Position numbers and translations under genes: made by a program. DNA of 39,961 nucleotides, from assembly GCA_021155915.1 (NCBI GenBank), contig JAJNBE010000014.1:1-39961 (forward strand), given 5' to 3'. This stretch comes from Solimicrobium sp. (lineage in GTDB: Bacteria > Pseudomonadota > Gammaproteobacteria > Burkholderiales > Burkholderiaceae_D). The first letter of the stretch is position 1. Each line of letters begins with the position of its first letter. The notes beneath the pieces were generated by a model. It had not been told where the DNA came from. It saw nothing but the letters and a program-made list of their open reading frames with translations, and did not search any database. Shown here in pieces: positions 7,634-17,126 of this stretch.

Positions 7634-9862
7634 TTATAAAATTTTTAAACTAAAAAGGTTTTTTAACATTTTCGATCTTTTTAATTTGCCCACTCCGGGA
7701 AAAAGCGCATTCACTCTACGACCTTCATCTGAATATTTGATGTCAGTAAGAATATCAATTTTTTTATAGCCATTTCGCAATCTATCGAGATAGAAAGTCA
7801 GTCCATGCCGGTCACAATCGCGCTGCAGAATCTGTCTATATGCAGCAGTAACGAAAGATTCATTTTCCAGGCTCAATAGGCCCTTTACAGAATAAATAGT
7901 TTTAGACGGTCCGTCTTTTAAGAGGTTTTTAAGCTGTGCAGTTTCGCGTAAATTATTTCCAGCATAAATTCGTTCAACTGCCTGCCGATAAATGAGAGGC
8001 GAATGAATTAATTCGTCACAAAAAAACATGAATTCTCTTACCCAGTCTTGCCAGGTAGAAGCGGTGCTATCACCTACGTTCGAAGAAGTCAGATGGATCG
8101 AATGTTGGATTACATCAACAATGTCGTCATTGTTTTGATATAAAACCACTCCCTTTACATAACTATAGGTTGCTAAAATTTCCCGGGTGGCCGGAATATC
8201 TCGTGCCACAATTGGTTTTTCTAATGCTAAGGCATGCATTAATCCTAGACCAAAGCCTTCATAATAGGACGGTAAAACAATGAGGCTAGCCTCTGCTAAT
8301 AGCTCGACCATTACCTCATTCCCGATAGTTCCGGCTCTATAGCTGCGTAGATTTCCGTGGGAAAAATCCTCTGCGCCCATTACAACTACACTACAACTAC
8401 TCAATTTGTCCGCGATGCGTTTTGCGGTTGCATCGGAGTCTTTATGTTTAAAATGATTGCCGAAAACAAAAATGTGTTTCTCTCCACCCGATACATTTTT
8501 ATAAGGAGTTTTATATTCACTTAGCTTGGTGGGCAAAAGTTTTGTATAACGTTTTGCTGAAGCACTACCGTGAAAACGATTTTGATACGTCAATTCAGAA
8601 AATTTGCTAATAAAGAATATGCCATTAGCAAATTGAGAAACGTACCTCCAATACTTATCTATGTCATGTTGAAGATAAAGATAGCCACAATCGTGTGCAA
8701 TTACGTCTAGCATTCCGTAAATATTAATCGGCGCCAAGGACTCTAAAATATTGATCTGATCTAACTCAAAAGGTTGGCCCAAGTTGATAGCAATAGCGTA
8801 GCTCCCCGTAATTGATTCGGTTCGTCGCACATTTTTTAACCTATTAAAGCCATGAAATTCAAAAACCTTTTTTGTGCAGAACAAAGTAAGCTCAAACTTA
8901 TGTGCGAAGTTTTTAGAAATTTCGCTAATAATAGCAACCGCTAATTCGCTGGAACCATTTTGATGAACTCCCATTCGACTCAAATCTATAGCGATGGGTA
9001 ATTTACCTTCTCTGGAACGAATAAGGTTTTTGAGCAGATCTTCAGCAATAAATTCCGGCGATCTTTCATATTTCGCCACGAGCGGCAAAAACTCAGGATG
9101 CATTAAGGTTATTTTTTGTAAATTTTTATTTTTTTCTTGGGCCACATCCATATCTTGGAGCAAAAAAGATGCGGATCCCGAATGAAAGGCAAAAGAATGA
9201 TTAGCAAGAATAGCCCTGTAACCGACTTTGTTTGCCCGCATAATTAAATCATTCTCTTCTTCATATCCCAAATTAAAATCTTCATTTAACTGCCCAAAAT
9301 TGGCAATCACCTCTTTTTTAATAAAAAGATAAAATCCAGTGGCGGTAGGGGAGTACGAGACTTTTGGCATTAATCTGGATATTATTTGCCAATTGTTATA
9401 GGTTTGTTCAGGAGTAACCGAGACGCCACCTAAATTATGAGGTGGCCTTGGCATGGTGCTAAGAGCGGCATTATTCGATCGCGGGCAAGCAAATCCTATT
9501 TGTGGATCTGTGTAGGCAGCGTCAATCAATTCAATCAATGTGCCGGGAAACGTAATGGTGTCAGAATTAATAAGGATAGCGGATCGATGATCTTTTTTTG
9601 CCAGAGCTAGTCCTTTATTGACACTCTTAACAAAACCTAAATTTTCTTCATTGACGAGAAGAAAAACATTCTTTTCTTTCTCAGCAAATTCGAATAAAAA
9701 TGTTGAAACCTCGTTGTCGTCTGGAGAGTCATTTATCAAGATTATTCGCGGAGATAAATATTTTATTTCTTCTAAATTTGCAATTAGAGAAGTGATGCAC
9801 TTTTCCGTTAATTCTTTATTTTTGTAGACCGGGATAATCAGGTCGATGGTGCAATCGTGCAT
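7634..9862 (-). CDS. Bifunctional glycosyltransferase: GT2 + GT4-like + C-terminal DUF4214
   Basis: The ATG at 9862 is favoured because it places TIDLIIPVYKN at residues 5-15, the normal GT2 opening; an in-frame TTG at 9898, preceded by GAGGAAG, would add 12 residues. Domain order in the 742-residue form: a GT2 (GT-A fold) domain to about 260, with ILINSDT as the metal-binding region and NLGYEEENDLI near the acceptor base; a GT4-like domain to about 640 with HIFVFGNHFKHKD and LPSYYEGFGLGLMHALALEK; and DUF4214 at about 664-714 (AAYRQILQRDCDRHGLTFYL). It would transfer two sugars in the cytoplasm during chain building. DUF4214 is frequent in polysaccharide and glycan-associated proteins; its exact role is not settled. 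Confidence 0.8.
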   Translation of the reverse strand: MHDCTIDLIIPVYKNKELTEKCITSLIANLEEIKYLSPRIILINDSPDDNEVSTFLFEFAEKEKNVFLLVNEENLGFVKSVNKGLALAKKDHRSAILINSDTITFPGTLIELIDAAYTDPQIGFACPRSNNAALSTMPRPPHNLGGVSVTPEQTYNNWQIISRLMPKVSYSPTATGFYLFIKKEVIANFGQLNEDFNLGYEEENDLIMRANKVGYRAILANHSFAFHSGSASFLLQDMDVAQEKNKNLQKITLMHPEFLPLVAKYERSPEFIAEDLLKNLIRSREGKLPIAIDLSRMGVHQNGSSELAVAIISEISKNFAHKFELTLFCTKKVFEFHGFNRLKNVRRTESITGSYAIAINLGQPFELDQINILESLAPINIYGMLDVIAHDCGYLYLQHDIDKYWRYVSQFANGIFFISKFSELTYQNRFHGSASAKRYTKLLPTKLSEYKTPYKNVSGGEKHIFVFGNHFKHKDSDATAKRIADKLSSCSVVVMGAEDFSHGNLRSYRAGTIGNEVMVELLAEASLIVLPSYYEGFGLGLMHALALEKPIVARDIPATREILATYSYVKGVVLYQNNDDIVDVIQHSIHLTSSNVGDSTASTWQDWVREFMFFCDELIHSPLIYRQAVERIYAGNNLRETAQLKNLLKDGPSKTIYSVKGLLSLENESFVTAAYRQILQRDCDRHGLTFYLDRLRNGYKKIDILTDIKYSDEGRRVNALFPGVGKLKRSKMLKNLFSLKIL

Positions 9863-9930
9863 AGCAAATGGACCTCGGAATAAGATGTGTAGTTGCAATA
9901 AATAGTGAAACTTCCTCTATAGTATTTTAA

Positions 9931-12804
9931 TCATACCTTAGAGTTTGTACTATTTTCAGATGTCCATTCTTGCTGCCATTGGTCATTAACGATCACATTC
10001 AGCAAATTTCGCGAACTTTTCTTCCACGTCAACCACGGCATATTATCAGGCAGCGGTACCATACCCTTTTTGTCGAGTTTTATCCAGTTCCTGATTTCAT
10101 TAGCTAATTCTCTTGGTTTTAAACCAGAAAAATAAAATACGTGATCGCCAGCGACCTCCCGAAAAACGGGGATGTCACGTGAAATAATGGGTAACTGATG
10201 TTTAGCCGCCTCAATAAGTGGTAGGCCAAATCCTTCACCTTCTGAGGCAGCAATTAAACAATTGGAGGCCTCGTATATTTTTTCGAGATATTCATCACTA
10301 ATGCCTGCCAACCAAAAAAGTCGGCGATTTAATTCCGAATTATTTTTTATTTTCGCAACTGTCTTTGGAATTGTCCGCCTATGAGTATCCGGAAGAATTT
10401 CCCATCCCACATTGCCAACAATAACAAGGTTCACATCCACGCCTTGTATCCAGAGCTCCTCAAATGCATTCAGTGCCTGCAAATATCCTTTACGAGGTTC
10501 TATTGTTCCCACCATGAGAAAGGTGGGACGATTAGTTATTTTAGCCAGTACTACTTCAGCGTCTCGTGGCATGCCGGATGTAGAGACGGAACTAATTGCA
10601 TCTGCTCCAAGATGAAACCAGCCTAACTTGAATGGTTTTAAGCGCGGAGTACCGTGAACAGCAAGCCATTCTTTCATATCGTCAGCTACCGCTCGCGAGA
10701 TACAAATTGCGCCATCAGTTTGCGCAATGGTATGCAACCACGATGAAAATAAGGGGAGTAGATCCTCAGGAAAAACATCTGGCCGCAGAATGGGTAGCAA
10801 GTCATAGAGAACGAAATACACTTCAGCCCCTATACTCTGCAGATGGGAATAAAATTCAGTTTGTTGAGGAACTAGATGCGGTTGAAAGTCCAGACCTAAG
10901 AAAATGTCACCCTTCGCAACCTCAACGGATTCATCGACTAAACCCTGTTCTGGGCAGTTTAAAAACCGCAGAGTAAATTGTCGCGCATAACGATAACCTG
11001 ATTCTTGGTGAGTCGCGAAAACGGGTTCTACCCTGAAGCCTTCTGGCGGATTATGTAGTAATTCAAAGAGTATGCTACGAACGACGCGCTCAATCCCGGT
11101 TTTAAGATCATGCCTTACCAATGTGGAAATATCGATCAACAATTGCTTTGTGATTGACGAAGGTTGTTTAGGTGTGCCGGACGGACTTTCCGCCTGTTTG
11201 TAATACGATTCAATCGCCTTGACATATTGATTAGCAGCAGTTCGAGGCGAATGTTGCGTCAACAGTACTTCTCGCGCTCGCGCACCTAGAGCTTGTCGTT
11301 TGTCTTCGTCTTTCCATAGAGTTTCCAGAGCATTTGTCAGTGCGGCATCTTCAAACTGGTCTGGCAATATCCACACAGCATCTGCGTCTAAATCAGCCAT
11401 CGAGCCGTGAGCATTTACAATGGTAGGTAACCCATAGTTCATGCAATCAAGCACCGCCGCTGAGGTTTCACCCCGGGAGAGAGTCCGTAACTGCACTGCC
11501 ATATTCGCAGCTGCGAGGTATTGACGAAACGTGCCGGGATTAGTCCAGCCTGTTATACTTATGCGATCAGCCAAACCACTTTGCTGAATAGATGCGGTTA
11601 AATTTTTTCCATAATCGCCACTTTCATTCTCGCCAATAAATATTAGAAGACAACGTGTATCCTGACTTAAGGATGACGCTAACCATGCATCCAATAATCG
11701 TTGGTTTTGTTTAGTAGAATTTAATATTCCTACACTACATACGATGAACGCATCCTTTGCTATACCTAATGCCAGCCGACTTTCCACTTTTTTCTTCGTT
11801 GTGATAGGGACGCGAAGCAGTGGAATAACCGACCACTCATTGGCCAAGGTTTTTCCCAGCCATTGCTTGGCCAGCCGTTGTGAGCTATCTGAATGAACAA
11901 TTACGCCGCGGGCGTTGTCAATAACTGTCTTATTGCAAGGGTATTTCCATCTAGCATCCACAGTATCTTTAGCATGAAAACGTTCTTGTACGGCCTGATA
12001 ACCATGCGAATGATATAACTCGCGTGTCCAACCATAGGGATTAAGCCCATGCACATCCATATGCGCTACGATCCCGCTGAGAAAAAAATCGTGCAACACT
12101 ATTACACCGGGTATCTGTTCCAGCAAACCAAACATGTGCTGGTGATACTGCGAATTGCCAAAGTGGTAGAGTACTCTATCGTAAAGATGGCTATTCCTGG
12201 CAAACCAATTAGCGTCCCGTACCAGGCAGCATGTCTTAATCCACGGATCCGTGATAGTTTCTTGGGCCACGATCACATCAATTTCGTAGTAGCGCGATAA
12301 TTCGGGTATAAGTTCAGCACTATAATCCGCGATGCCGGTACGTTCGGGTGGTAGTGGGGAAATGTAAGCTAGTTTTAGCCGAACTCTGGGTGAGGAAAAG
12401 TTTTGGTGGCAGTGGCTGTTGTCTTCGTTTCTGATTAAGAAAATCTGTTGTTCAATAGCGCGCATCCTACGTTCGATAGGATGATTACTTTCTACATTAT
12501 AGAGTTTTCTGAATAACCATCCAATTAGCGGATATTGCCCTCGCTGATAACGTTGAAGTACGTGATCTAAATCTTGCAAAGTAGAATCATTCGCCTTGCC
12601 TTCTTTTGATCGCCGTATTTGCAGCAAAATCTGAGTCTTTGAAAATCCCCTCCGTAACAGTCCCAGATAATGGTCAAACCCGTCCACATCTGGAGTGCGT
12701 TTTAACAGCGTTTGATAAACACAACAAATAAATTGTTGGTCGTTTAAAGCCAATAGCTCATCTAACGTCGACGCGGGAGGGATTGCTTGCGGAATAGGAA
12801 GCAT
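9931..12804 (-). CDS. DUF4214 + tandem GT4 glycosyltransferase
   Basis: A 957-residue cytoplasmic protein in three parts. Residues 21-70 are DUF4214 (CVYQTLLKRTPDVDGFDHYL, then a glycine-containing loop and RSKEG). Residues about 110-540 form a first GT4 module with LAYISPLPPERTGIADYSAE, the typical acceptor-side start, and LSRGETSAAVLDCMNYGLP as the donor site. Residues about 545-945 form a second module with LLIDISTLV, TGIERVVR, LMVGTIEPRKGY and EGEGFGLPLIEAA, where E857 and E865 are the E-x7-E pair. Two active modules suggest sequential transfer of two residues, as in mannan- or rhamnan-type polymerising enzymes; that is inference. It mirrors the neighbouring gene, which carries DUF4214 at the other end. 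No strong ribosome site is visible at the ATG. Confidence 0.85.
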   Translation of the reverse strand: MLPIPQAIPPASTLDELLALNDQQFICCVYQTLLKRTPDVDGFDHYLGLLRRGFSKTQILLQIRRSKEGKANDSTLQDLDHVLQRYQRGQYPLIGWLFRKLYNVESNHPIERRMRAIEQQIFLIRNEDNSHCHQNFSSPRVRLKLAYISPLPPERTGIADYSAELIPELSRYYEIDVIVAQETITDPWIKTCCLVRDANWFARNSHLYDRVLYHFGNSQYHQHMFGLLEQIPGVIVLHDFFLSGIVAHMDVHGLNPYGWTRELYHSHGYQAVQERFHAKDTVDARWKYPCNKTVIDNARGVIVHSDSSQRLAKQWLGKTLANEWSVIPLLRVPITTKKKVESRLALGIAKDAFIVCSVGILNSTKQNQRLLDAWLASSLSQDTRCLLIFIGENESGDYGKNLTASIQQSGLADRISITGWTNPGTFRQYLAAANMAVQLRTLSRGETSAAVLDCMNYGLPTIVNAHGSMADLDADAVWILPDQFEDAALTNALETLWKDEDKRQALGARAREVLLTQHSPRTAANQYVKAIESYYKQAESPSGTPKQPSSITKQLLIDISTLVRHDLKTGIERVVRSILFELLHNPPEGFRVEPVFATHQESGYRYARQFTLRFLNCPEQGLVDESVEVAKGDIFLGLDFQPHLVPQQTEFYSHLQSIGAEVYFVLYDLLPILRPDVFPEDLLPLFSSWLHTIAQTDGAICISRAVADDMKEWLAVHGTPRLKPFKLGWFHLGADAISSVSTSGMPRDAEVVLAKITNRPTFLMVGTIEPRKGYLQALNAFEELWIQGVDVNLVIVGNVGWEILPDTHRRTIPKTVAKIKNNSELNRRLFWLAGISDEYLEKIYEASNCLIAASEGEGFGLPLIEAAKHQLPIISRDIPVFREVAGDHVFYFSGLKPRELANEIRNWIKLDKKGMVPLPDNMPWLTWKKSSRNLLNVIVNDQWQQEWTSENSTNSKV

Positions 12805-12950
12805 AAAGATTCTGTGAAAATAGTTTGGTGTTAATTAGCTATGATTCTCAAATAGTAGTTCTAGAAAAGAAATCCTGGCATCTGCTCCTTAACTGCAGTG
12901 ATAATTCTAGGTTGCAAAAGCATCTAACCTATCGGATGTATCTTCTTATT

Positions 12951-14183
12951 CTAAACAACGACAGTTGTTAAGATCTTTGTCAACTCATTGCAAGATGCGC
13001 GCCATGTCAGTAATTCCGGAGGGTTTGTCACCTTCGCTACAGGAGTTTCTATATCTAATTTTTCAAGCCATAATGGCAGTACATGATTAAGGTCCTGGGG
13101 TCCCGTACTTGAGAAATAGCTGACATTATCGTCAGCAATTTCTCTGAATACGGGTAAGTCGCGAGCCAATACAGGCTTGTTAAAGTAAGAAGCTTCAATC
13201 AAGGGCAGACCATATCCTTCTCCTTTAGAGCCGACAATTACGCCTTTACAACGTTGGTAGAGTACATAGAGGACATCGTCAACAGGATTATTCACCCAGT
13301 GAAGCCGCTTATCCACTTCCGGATGCGTTTGTAATCGCAACATAAATGCATCTACCTTCCAACCTTGTTTTCCAGCAATCACAAAATGAATCTCTTCCCC
13401 ATTTTCCCAGAGGATTTCGAACGCATCCAGCAGACATTCATGACCTTTACGCGGTTCAATAGTACCTATCATCAAAACAAATTTTTGTTCGATAAGGCTC
13501 GTTGGTAAGGGGCTCTGTGGCTCATTACCTCGGGCAATATTAAAGTCAGCCCCGAGCGGTATAGTGGCGGACGGGAGATCTTCAATGTTGAGGTTGTAAT
13601 TATGCTGCATCCATATCGTAAAATCAGTCTGTACCGCGCGCGAAATGGCAATCACATTGTCCGCCAATATGGCGACAGAACGTAGCCAACGATGAAAATT
13701 TTTGGTAGATTTCGAGTTAAACCAGTTGGGTTGTAGTACCGGCAATAAGTCGTAAATAACAAAGCTCATCCGCACACCTTGTTGTTTCCAATGCAGTAAC
13801 TTTTCGAGGTGGCTCGGCAGTATATGTGCCGATAAATCAAGACCAAAAAATACATCGCCGGCATTCACTTTTACTGGATGGAAGGGGAGGTGGGTCGGAT
13901 CGGATTGATGTAAAAAATCGGTAGGCAGGTAACAATAAAAGCGTTTACGCGTTGCTGCAATGGGACGAATTTGATACCCTTCAGGCGGGTCGGCTAACAG
14001 TTGCTGGTAAAGGTTGCGCACCACGCGTTGTATGCCGGTTCCGGCGTCAGATTTTGAAATTTCTGAAACGTCAATCAGTAATTGTCGAGGGGTGCACTTA
14101 GTGGAGTTAGTAGCTGGAATAGCTCGAGTTCGCCAAAAATTGACAGGTAATATATTAATGACAATATCAGTCAGAAATTGCAT
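12951..14183 (-). CDS. Glycosyltransferase, GT4 family
   Basis: A 410-residue GT-B enzyme. It has LLIDVSEI at 35-42, TGIQRVVR at 49-56, LMIGTIEPRKGHE in the linker to the C-domain, and E322-x7-E330 in KGEGYGLPLIEA. It is strongly similar to the second module of the protein at 9931-12804, including PPEGYQIRPIAATRK against PPEGFRVEPVFATHQ, so the two share a recent common ancestor. Its ATG overlaps the kpsT stop in TAATG, so it is translated with the transporter. It likely extends the exported capsule chain from a nucleotide sugar, perhaps GDP-linked given gmd/rmd in the same block; the sugar is a guess. Confidence 0.85.
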   Translation of the reverse strand: MQFLTDIVINILPVNFWRTRAIPATNSTKCTPRQLLIDVSEISKSDAGTGIQRVVRNLYQQLLADPPEGYQIRPIAATRKRFYCYLPTDFLHQSDPTHLPFHPVKVNAGDVFFGLDLSAHILPSHLEKLLHWKQQGVRMSFVIYDLLPVLQPNWFNSKSTKNFHRWLRSVAILADNVIAISRAVQTDFTIWMQHNYNLNIEDLPSATIPLGADFNIARGNEPQSPLPTSLIEQKFVLMIGTIEPRKGHECLLDAFEILWENGEEIHFVIAGKQGWKVDAFMLRLQTHPEVDKRLHWVNNPVDDVLYVLYQRCKGVIVGSKGEGYGLPLIEASYFNKPVLARDLPVFREIADDNVSYFSSTGPQDLNHVLPLWLEKLDIETPVAKVTNPPELLTWRASCNELTKILTTVVV

Positions 14184-14845
14184 TAAGCTATTTCCAGCGA
14201 AGTGGCATGGTAATAGTCAAAAGCTTCATCCAAATCGTCAAATGACGTCAATTTTCCTTCGACAAGAACCGAAGCAGACTGACAATGTTCGCGTATATAT
14301 CCAGGGTCGTGAGAGACAATAATCATGGCGCGATCACGACGTTTTTCAAACAGTTCTCTGGTACATTTTTCATGAAAACGGTTGTCGCCCACGGCAATAA
14401 TTTCATCAATCAAAAAGCAATCGAATTCCACCACCATCGATATAGCAAAGGCCAGCCTTGCACGCATGCCGGAGGAATATGTTTTGACGGGTTCTCGCAA
14501 ATAGCTACCGAGCTCCGAAAATTCTTGCAAAAATGGGATTTTGTCTTCCGCGGTGGTGCCATAAACCCTACAGATAAAACGTAAATTGTCCAATCCAGTC
14601 AAACTGCCCTGAAATGCTCCTCCAAACGCCAGCGGCCAAGATATACTCATCTTACGAGTTATAGTACCGCTAGTGGGCCGTTCAGCCCCGCTGATGAGGC
14701 GTATGAGCGTCGACTTTCCTGAGCCATTTCGGCCTAATACGCCCACTTTCTGGCCCCTCGCTACGTGCAAATTAACGCGGTCTAACACCGTCTTTTCACC
14801 TCCACGGATTTGATAGCGTTTGACGACATTAGTGATTTCAATCAT
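14183..14845 (-). CDS. kpsT: Capsular polysaccharide ABC transporter, ATP-binding subunit KpsT
   Basis: The start is the ATG at 14845, inside the ATGA overlap with the kpsM stop, giving 220 residues, the usual KpsT length; a longer frame upstream lies within kpsM. Motifs in order: Walker [10 protein letters not shown] at 38-46, a Q-loop region with [18 protein letters not shown] typical of polysaccharide exporters, signature [13 protein letters not shown], Walker B DCFLIDE, and H-loop IIVSHD. KpsT drives ATP-dependent export of the finished chain across the inner membrane with KpsM. There is no extra C-terminal carbohydrate-binding domain like Wzt, which fits the KpsC/S-primed class. The assignment is secure. 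Confidence 0.95.
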   Translation of the reverse strand: MIEITNVVKRYQIRGGEKTVLDRVNLHVARGQKVGVLGRNGSGKSTLIRLISGAERPTSGTITRKMSISWPLAFGGAFQGSLTGLDNLRFICRVYGTTAEDKIPFLQEFSELGSYLREPVKTYSSGMRARLAFAISMVVEFDCFLIDEIIAVGDNRFHEKCTRELFEKRRDRAMIIVSHDPGYIREHCQSASVLVEGKLTSFDDLDEAFDYYHATSLEIA

Positions 14846-15633
14846 CCTGGTATTACCGTGCGAGATATGACGCGAACCTGTGAAAGTCCTGCCAATGTAA
14901 GGCAAAGATTGACGATGGCCATATAAGCTATGTCGTAATGTGCATGTACCATGGAACCGAAATAACCCTCACGTAGTAGTTCAATCCCGTGAACCATGGG
15001 CAGCAGAAGAAAAAATTTCTGGGCAGAATCGGGCAACCATGCCACCATAAAGGCGGCACCGGATAACGGAAACAAGAGGTATGAGGCAGGATGCCAGAGC
15101 TTTTCAACTATTTCACTGCGTTCACTTAACGCACCTATTAACAAAGCCAATGCGGAGCCAAACCAAGCTAACATTCCCCATCCAAATATTATTTTGAGAA
15201 TATCTTCCGGTGGTTTAATCCACCCAATCGCCGTAAAGATAATCGCCAATGTGATAAAAGATACGGTTGCTCCGGCCATTTCCAGAATTAAACGCGCCGA
15301 AAATATATCGACTACCTTTACGTTGCGGTGATACATCAAGGCCAAATTTGGTTCCATTGCCTTGCTACAACGACCTGGCATATTTCTCCACAATAATACA
15401 GATGAATAACCGGTCAGTGCAAATGCGGCAATCGGAATATTCGAGAAATTATGGCCCCCAGCGAACGACCATAGGGTGGTTACTCCCAACGTGAACATCA
15501 TCGGCTCAAAGAATAACCATAGAAATCCAATATTATGCCTGCTGTATCGGGTAATAACTTCCCGCATCAGTAATGCGCCGATCACACGAAGCTGAATTTG
15601 TAATGAACGATGTAATGCAGATTGTCGCATCAT
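14842..15633 (-). CDS. kpsM: Capsular polysaccharide ABC transporter, permease subunit KpsM
   Basis: A 263-residue ABC-2 type permease, the normal KpsM size. It opens with a basic cytoplasmic segment and [20 protein letters not shown], then [17 protein letters not shown], the conserved first region of this family. About six hydrophobic segments follow, including [20 protein letters not shown] and [19 protein letters not shown] overlaps join it to kpsE upstream (15633/15630) and kpsT downstream (14845/14842), so the three are coupled. With KpsT it forms the inner-membrane channel for the lipid-linked polysaccharide. Confidence 0.95.
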   Translation of the reverse strand: MMRQSALHRSLQIQLRVIGALLMREVITRYSRHNIGFLWLFFEPMMFTLGVTTLWSFAGGHNFSNIPIAAFALTGYSSVLLWRNMPGRCSKAMEPNLALMYHRNVKVVDIFSARLILEMAGATVSFITLAIIFTAIGWIKPPEDILKIIFGWGMLAWFGSALALLIGALSERSEIVEKLWHPASYLLFPLSGAAFMVAWLPDSAQKFFLLLPMVHGIELLREGYFGSMVHAHYDIAYMAIVNLCLTLAGLSQVRVISRTVIPG

Positions 15634-16781
15634 TTGTGATCCTGATGTTCGCGTACCCCGGCTAATAGCATAGACAATACCCCCCAGAGGATCAAACCTA
15701 ACATGAATGTCGCAAATATATTACGAATTCGCCAAGGTTCCATGGCTACATCGGGCTTATTGGGTTGAACTATGCGTTCTAAATAGAACTGTTTACGCTG
15801 AGCTTCATTTCGGGCCTGTTCAAGCGAAGTAAAGGCAATAGCCAGCTGTTTGTCGGCAAAAATGCTTTCCAGATTAAGGCGCTCGTATTCTACTGATTTA
15901 TGGGAAAGCGAACTTCCAGAGCCCGCCACTTTAGCCGTTTCACTGTCTATACTTGCCTGAAGGGAAATCGTCACGCCTTGTAAGGCAGCTATTTGCGGAT
16001 TGTTCGGAGTAAGAGCCTGAATTTGTTTTAATTGGCTCTTGGCGGTAATCAACTGATCTTGCAATTTGGAGATCATTTGTAACTGCAGAGTCGTTTGCTT
16101 GGCGGGGTCAAAAAGATGATTTTGATTCCGATAATTTGATACGGCCAGTGCGGCAGCTAGCGCATGTTCCTTAGTGCTAACGACCTCATGGGTAGCAAAG
16201 CGAATCATATCCTGGCGACCTCGTTCATTAAGTTGATTGACTAGTGCTTCGCTTGCTTCTAGTAAGTTTTCGTTAATGCGAAACGCTTCGTCATTCGTAT
16301 AGGCACGAACTGTCAATGTCGAGATCGAGGATAAGCTGTCTGATTCGACTGTGACATGTTTTAAATAATAACGGAGCAATGCTTCAAAGCTATAATCGTG
16401 ATCGAAACCGCCAAATCGGTTAAATAAATCAATGTTTTTGCTGCTATAAGATTTGCTGATGGAATATTTAGATTCTAATTTTTGCAGTGCGTCGCGCGAA
16501 AGAATATAGTCACGTACTGCATAGCCATCATCCTGCGCACGGGAAAAACCCGCGCCCTGAAGTAAAGCGCCGAGCCCGGTTACACTGCGCTTATCAGGGC
16601 TACGTACCACAAAACGGGATTCTGAGATGTAGACGTCTGAGGCAATCAGGCCGAAATAGATTAAAGCTATCAGGCTAGGGATAATTACCGTACACAGAAA
16701 CAGACGATTAATGCCCTTAAGTCGTCGAACAAGGTTACCAAGCTTAAAGTTGTCTTTACTACTATTGGATACACTATTCAA
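15630..16781 (-). CDS. kpsE: Capsule polysaccharide export inner-membrane protein KpsE
   Basis: A 383-residue polysaccharide co-polymerase-type protein, essentially the standard KpsE length. A short cytoplasmic N-terminus is followed by a membrane segment (LFLCTVIIPSLIALIYFGLI, 27-46) and then the conserved SESRFVVRSPDK. A long helical periplasmic region follows, with a Q/L-rich coiled-coil-like part around QLQMISKLQDQLITAKSQL. A C-terminal membrane segment (NIFATFMLGLILWGVLSMLL) ends the protein. KpsE links the KpsMT exporter to the outer-membrane channel KpsD. kpsD itself, usually nearby, is not in this window. It is the first gene of the minus-strand operon, with a divergent promoter region upstream. 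Confidence 0.92.
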   Translation of the reverse strand: MNSVSNSSKDNFKLGNLVRRLKGINRLFLCTVIIPSLIALIYFGLIASDVYISESRFVVRSPDKRSVTGLGALLQGAGFSRAQDDGYAVRDYILSRDALQKLESKYSISKSYSSKNIDLFNRFGGFDHDYSFEALLRYYLKHVTVESDSLSSISTLTVRAYTNDEAFRINENLLEASEALVNQLNERGRQDMIRFATHEVVSTKEHALAAALAVSNYRNQNHLFDPAKQTTLQLQMISKLQDQLITAKSQLKQIQALTPNNPQIAALQGVTISLQASIDSETAKVAGSGSSLSHKSVEYERLNLESIFADKQLAIAFTSLEQARNEAQRKQFYLERIVQPNKPDVAMEPWRIRNIFATFMLGLILWGVLSMLLAGVREHQDHK

Positions 16782-16808
16782 ATTAATTCCCGTTTAAAAC
16801 GACATAGA

Positions 16809-16854
16809 CGTAGAGATTATGCAACATAATGGGGGAGTAATTATAGTCTCTACG
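16809..16854. promoter_or_regulatory. Inverted repeat upstream of kpsE, possible operator or leader hairpin
   Basis: CGTAGAGA at 16809-16816 mirrors TCTCTACG at 16847-16854. Inside lies a tight palindrome, ATTATG-CAA-CATAAT, at 16816-16830. It ends close to the kpsE start, on the side from which transcription arrives. It could bind a dimeric regulator or fold in the leader RNA; no particular regulator is implied. Confidence 0.35.
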
Positions 16855-17072
16855 AAGAAAGAATAGCCAAAAAAATCTAACTCGGGCTAAATAGCACAGT
16901 TTTTGCCCGGTTAAGGTCCCCGATAGAGAAATCGCTTCTTTTTATCTGACCGAATTAGAGCTCGCGGTGCTGAGGAAACGTTATTTGTGGGCGCTTCTGT
17001 CAGCCAAACCACTATCGATATTCACAATCAGAATGCTAAAGTGGCAAGAGTAATCTTAAGTCCAATTCTTAC

Positions 17073-17110
17073 CTACCGCCTTATTCTCTCATCTGCCTTA
17101 TATCTCACTG
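17073..17110 (-). promoter_or_regulatory. Possible JUMPstart/ops element upstream of kpsE
   Basis: On the minus strand CAGTG at 17110-17106 is followed, 38 bases end to end, by GGCGGTAG at 17080-17073. JUMPstart is about 39 bases, starts CAGTG and ends with the ops core GGCGGTAG, where RfaH is recruited to capsule and LPS operons. Orientation and place (leader of the long minus-strand operon) fit. The middle does not match well, the base after the core differs, and an 8-mer is expected about once by chance in a window of this size. Confidence 0.3.
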
Positions 17111-17126
17111 CGATAAATGTACCATT

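Larger units (their letters stand above)
16782..17126. other. Divergent intergenic region between kpsE and the plus-strand capsule genes
   Basis: 345 bases from which both capsule operons must start. It contains an inverted repeat near kpsE and a JUMPstart-like sequence near the other gene, listed separately. A plus-strand frame from about 16927 (reading GAEETLFVGASVSQTTIDIH) is open for some 70 codons but has no ATG and no ribosome site; it may be a relic and is not called as a gene. Confidence 0.5.

Noticed and set aside
10632..10976. A 114-codon plus-strand frame inside the tandem GT4 gene
   Set aside because: It is antisense to the conserved second GT4 module and has no ribosome site or recognisable motif.
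14846..14905. A 20-residue N-terminal extension of KpsT
   Set aside because: The ATG at 14845 gives the normal KpsT length and an ATGA overlap with kpsM; the extension is only kpsM sequence in another frame.
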